Positions 11,403 through 12,783 of a stretch of DNA of 12,783 nucleotides are shown here, piece after piece; within the stretch, counting starts at the first letter, position 1, and each line of letters begins with the position of its first letter. Position numbers and translations under genes: made by a program. Under the pieces are notes generated by a model. The model saw only the letters and a program-made list of their open reading frames with translations, did no database searches and was not told the DNA's origin. Source of the DNA: Candidatus Staskawiczbacteria bacterium. Its GTDB lineage: Bacteria; Patescibacteriota; Minisyncoccia; Minisyncoccales; Staskawiczbacteraceae. The stretch covers positions 1 through 12,783 of the forward strand of contig VGLO01000019.1 in the NCBI GenBank assembly GCA_016866675.1, read 5' to 3'.

Positions 11403-11488
11403 TGTTGGCAATAAACTGTAATCCTTCGCTAGTAATAACTAGCTCAGAACCTTCGGCCGAAAAAGGCCTACGGTATACCAAGCCAACA
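11403..11488 (+). promoter_or_regulatory. Putative S7-binding, 16S rRNA-mimicking site
   Basis: TGTTGGC (11403-11409) and GCCAACA (11482-11488) close a multi-branched region. Inside, CGCTAGTAAT (11427-11436), TCAGAA (11444-11449), ACGGT (11470-11474) and ATAC (11475-11478) occur in the same order as in the helix-43 region of 16S rRNA (E. coli: CGCUAGUAAU, CGUGGA, UCAGAA, UGCC, ACGGU, GA, AUAC). The extra bases between the second and third blocks form a CCTT/AAGG hairpin of their own (11450-11466). GCTAGT/ACTAGC can also pair as a local hairpin (11428-11443). In E. coli, S7 binds the rpsL-rpsG junction and this domain of 16S rRNA. An autoregulatory role is inferred. Confidence 0.6.
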
Positions 11489-11494
11489 TCGCGA

Positions 11495-11531
11495 CATGAT
11501 TTTATTCACTGTCGTTTCATAAAATCACATG
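11495..11531 (+). promoter_or_regulatory. Hairpin sequestering the rpsG start codon
   Basis: GATTTTAT (11498-11505) pairs with ATAAAATC (11519-11526) across a 13-nt loop. With a 2-nt bulge (AC), CAT (11495-11497) pairs with the rpsG ATG (11529-11531). This would hide the start codon and make S7 translation depend on ribosomes arriving from rpsL or on a change in fold. Confidence 0.55.
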
Positions 11532-11999
11532 CGAAGAGCTTTTAAAAAACATAAAGTTGCCCCAGATATGGTTTACCAAGATGTGCAAGTTTCACAATTG
11601 GTAAATAAGGTTATGCAACAAGGTAAAAAAACTGTAGCACAGGGAATTGTTTATGGCGCTTTTGAAATTATAAAAGAAAAGACTAAGAAAGAACCACTAG
11701 AGGTTTTTAAAAAAGCAGTGGAAAATGCTTCACCTTTACTTGAAGTAAAACCAAAGAGAATTGGAGGAGCTACTTATCAGGTTCCAATGGAAATAAGACC
11801 AGAAAGAAAGTTGTTTTTAGCTTTAAAATGGATTATTGATGGAGCAAGATCAGTAAAAGGAAAATCGATGGAGCAAAGATTGGGACAAGAAATAATTAAC
11901 GTTTCAAATAACGAAGGAATGGCAATGAAGAAGAAGAACGACATGCACCGAATGGCAGAAGCAAACAAGGCGTTTGCTCATTTTGCTAGACAAAAGTAG
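11529..11999 (+). CDS. rpsG: 30S ribosomal protein S7
   Basis: Primary binder of the 16S rRNA 3' major domain and nucleator of the 30S head. 156 residues, normal length. Recognisable parts are the basic N-terminus, INKLM-like LVNKVMQQGKKTVAQ (24-38), YGAFEII, ENASPLLEVKPKRIGGATYQVP (split here as VKPKRIGG and TYQVPMEIRPERK) and the C-terminal MHRMAEANKAFAHF. Second gene of the str operon, 156 nt after rpsL, with a strongly structured junction and no Shine-Dalgarno. Confidence 0.97.
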   Translation: MRRAFKKHKVAPDMVYQDVQVSQLVNKVMQQGKKTVAQGIVYGAFEIIKEKTKKEPLEVFKKAVENASPLLEVKPKRIGGATYQVPMEIRPERKLFLALKWIIDGARSVKGKSMEQRLGQEIINVSNNEGMAMKKKNDMHRMAEANKAFAHFARQK

Positions 12000-12034
12000 T
12001 ATTACCAATTTGAAAATTTTATAAAATCATTAAA

Positions 12035-12783
12035 ATGGCCAATAGATCTCATCCATTAGATAAAGTTCGTAATTTTGGAATTATCGCACACATTGATGCT
12101 GGAAAAACAACTGTTTCAGAGCGTCTTTTGTTTTATACTGGAGTTTCACACAAGATTGGAGAAGTGCACGAGGGAGATACTGTTATGGATTGGATGGTTC
12201 AAGAAAGAGAAAGAGGAATTACTATTACTTCAGCTGCTATTACCATGCAATGGAGAGGTATGCAGATGAACTTGATTGATACTCCAGGCCACATTGATTT
12301 TACCGCTGAGGTGCAGAGGTCTTTGAGAGTTTTGGACGGAGCTTGTGTTGTTTTTGACGGAGTGGCGGGAGTTGAACCACAATCTGAAACAGTTTGGAGA
12401 CAAGCTGATAAATACGGCACTCCAAGAATTTGTTTTATAAACAAGTTAGACAGAATGGGAGCCTCTTTTGAAAAGTCATTTCAATCTATTTTAGATAAGC
12501 TAACTAAAAATGCTGTAGCAATTACTCTGCCAATTGGCGAGGAAGAAAATTTTTCAGGTGTGATTGATTTGATAAAAATGAAAATGCTTTCTTATGAAGG
12601 TCAAATGGGAGAAAATGTTGTAGAAAAAGAAATTCCAGCTGACCAATTAGAAAGAGCAAAACAGTGGAGGGAAAAAATGGTAGACAGAATTGCAGGAGAA
12701 GATGATGTCCTAACAGACAAATTATTAGGGGGGCAGGACATTTCAAATGAAGAATTAATGGCAGTTTTAAGAAAGTCAACTTT
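12035..12783 (+). CDS. fusA: Elongation factor G, N-terminal part (cut by window end)
   Basis: Translocation GTPase. 249 codons are present and the frame is open to the end of the window. The G domain shows the P loop AHIDAGKTT (18-26), the G2 region ERGITITSAA (59-68, T63), G3 DTPGH (82-86) and G4 NKLD (136-139), followed by the start of the G' insertion. The switch sequences match EF-G rather than EF-Tu or EF-4. The ATG is 35 nt after rpsG, with an A/T-rich lead and no Shine-Dalgarno. Third gene of the str operon. Confidence 0.97.
   Translation, partial: MANRSHPLDKVRNFGIIAHIDAGKTTVSERLLFYTGVSHKIGEVHEGDTVMDWMVQERERGITITSAAITMQWRGMQMNLIDTPGHIDFTAEVQRSLRVLDGACVVFDGVAGVEPQSETVWRQADKYGTPRICFINKLDRMGASFEKSFQSILDKLTKNAVAITLPIGEEENFSGVIDLIKMKMLSYEGQMGENVVEKEIPADQLERAKQWREKMVDRIAGEDDVLTDKLLGGQDISNEELMAVLRKST

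Noticed and set aside
11427..11478. A 16S rRNA gene fragment or pseudogene between rpsL and rpsG
   Set aside because: Only short blocks match, with an inserted hairpin and no similarity beyond the S7-binding area. An mRNA element mimicking rRNA fits better than a displaced rRNA piece.
1..12783. Recoding of TGA (as Gly or Trp) as in some CPR lineages
   Set aside because: TGA ends the kinase, the pyrE-like gene and the first partial gene at family-consistent lengths, and no recognised gene contains an in-frame TGA.

Overview
This AT-rich window reads as chromosomal DNA of a Candidate Phyla Radiation (Patescibacteria) bacterium, probably Parcubacteria-like. The evidence is the clustering of small families typical of that group (DUF5654, DUF5652, DUF5679, a stand-alone SWIB domain), a long NDK variant, an S12 with a 13-residue insertion, a huge TIG/Asp-box surface protein, and very short intergenic spaces. 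TGA is used as a stop (for example the kinase and pyrE-like genes), so the standard bacterial code fits. No gene has a convincing Shine-Dalgarno sequence, and two -10 boxes sit exactly 6 nt before an ATG.

Layout. 1-2600, plus strand: the end of a Cys-containing protein, a DUF5654 membrane protein, Mn-type superoxide dismutase overlapping a TrmH/SpoU RNA methyltransferase, a DUF5652 membrane protein, a DUF5679 zinc-ribbon protein and a SWIB protein, closed by a terminator. 2664-3269: nucleoside diphosphate kinase. 3302-3490: a candidate stand-alone structured RNA with its own promoter and terminator. 3565-7764: a 1399-residue secreted protein with seven TIG domains and seven 40-residue Asp-box repeats. 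7850-8951: a sensorless histidine kinase and a CheY-like receiver with its own leaderless promoter. 8961-9015: two opposed terminators between convergent genes. 9009-10034, minus strand: rpmB (zinc-type L28) followed by tRNA-Pro(GGG) and a terminator, then a separately promoted orotate phosphoribosyltransferase-like gene. 10171-10800: an M50 site-2-protease-like gene. 10812 to the end: the str operon (rpsL, rpsG, start of fusA).

The most notable signal is the 156-nt rpsL-rpsG intercistronic region. It carries, in order, sequence blocks matching the 3' major domain of 16S rRNA around helix 43 (CGCTAGTAAT, TCAGAA, ACGGT, ATAC). They lie inside a 7-bp closing stem and are followed by a hairpin that buries the rpsG start codon. 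Because S7 binds that part of 16S rRNA and represses the str operon in E. coli, this looks like an S7 autoregulatory site that mimics rRNA. Other items of interest are the CTAAATC heptamer array abutting the rpsL start codon, the candidate ncRNA, natural S12 substitutions at streptomycin-linked positions, and the near-identical 120-bp repeats in the surface protein gene.
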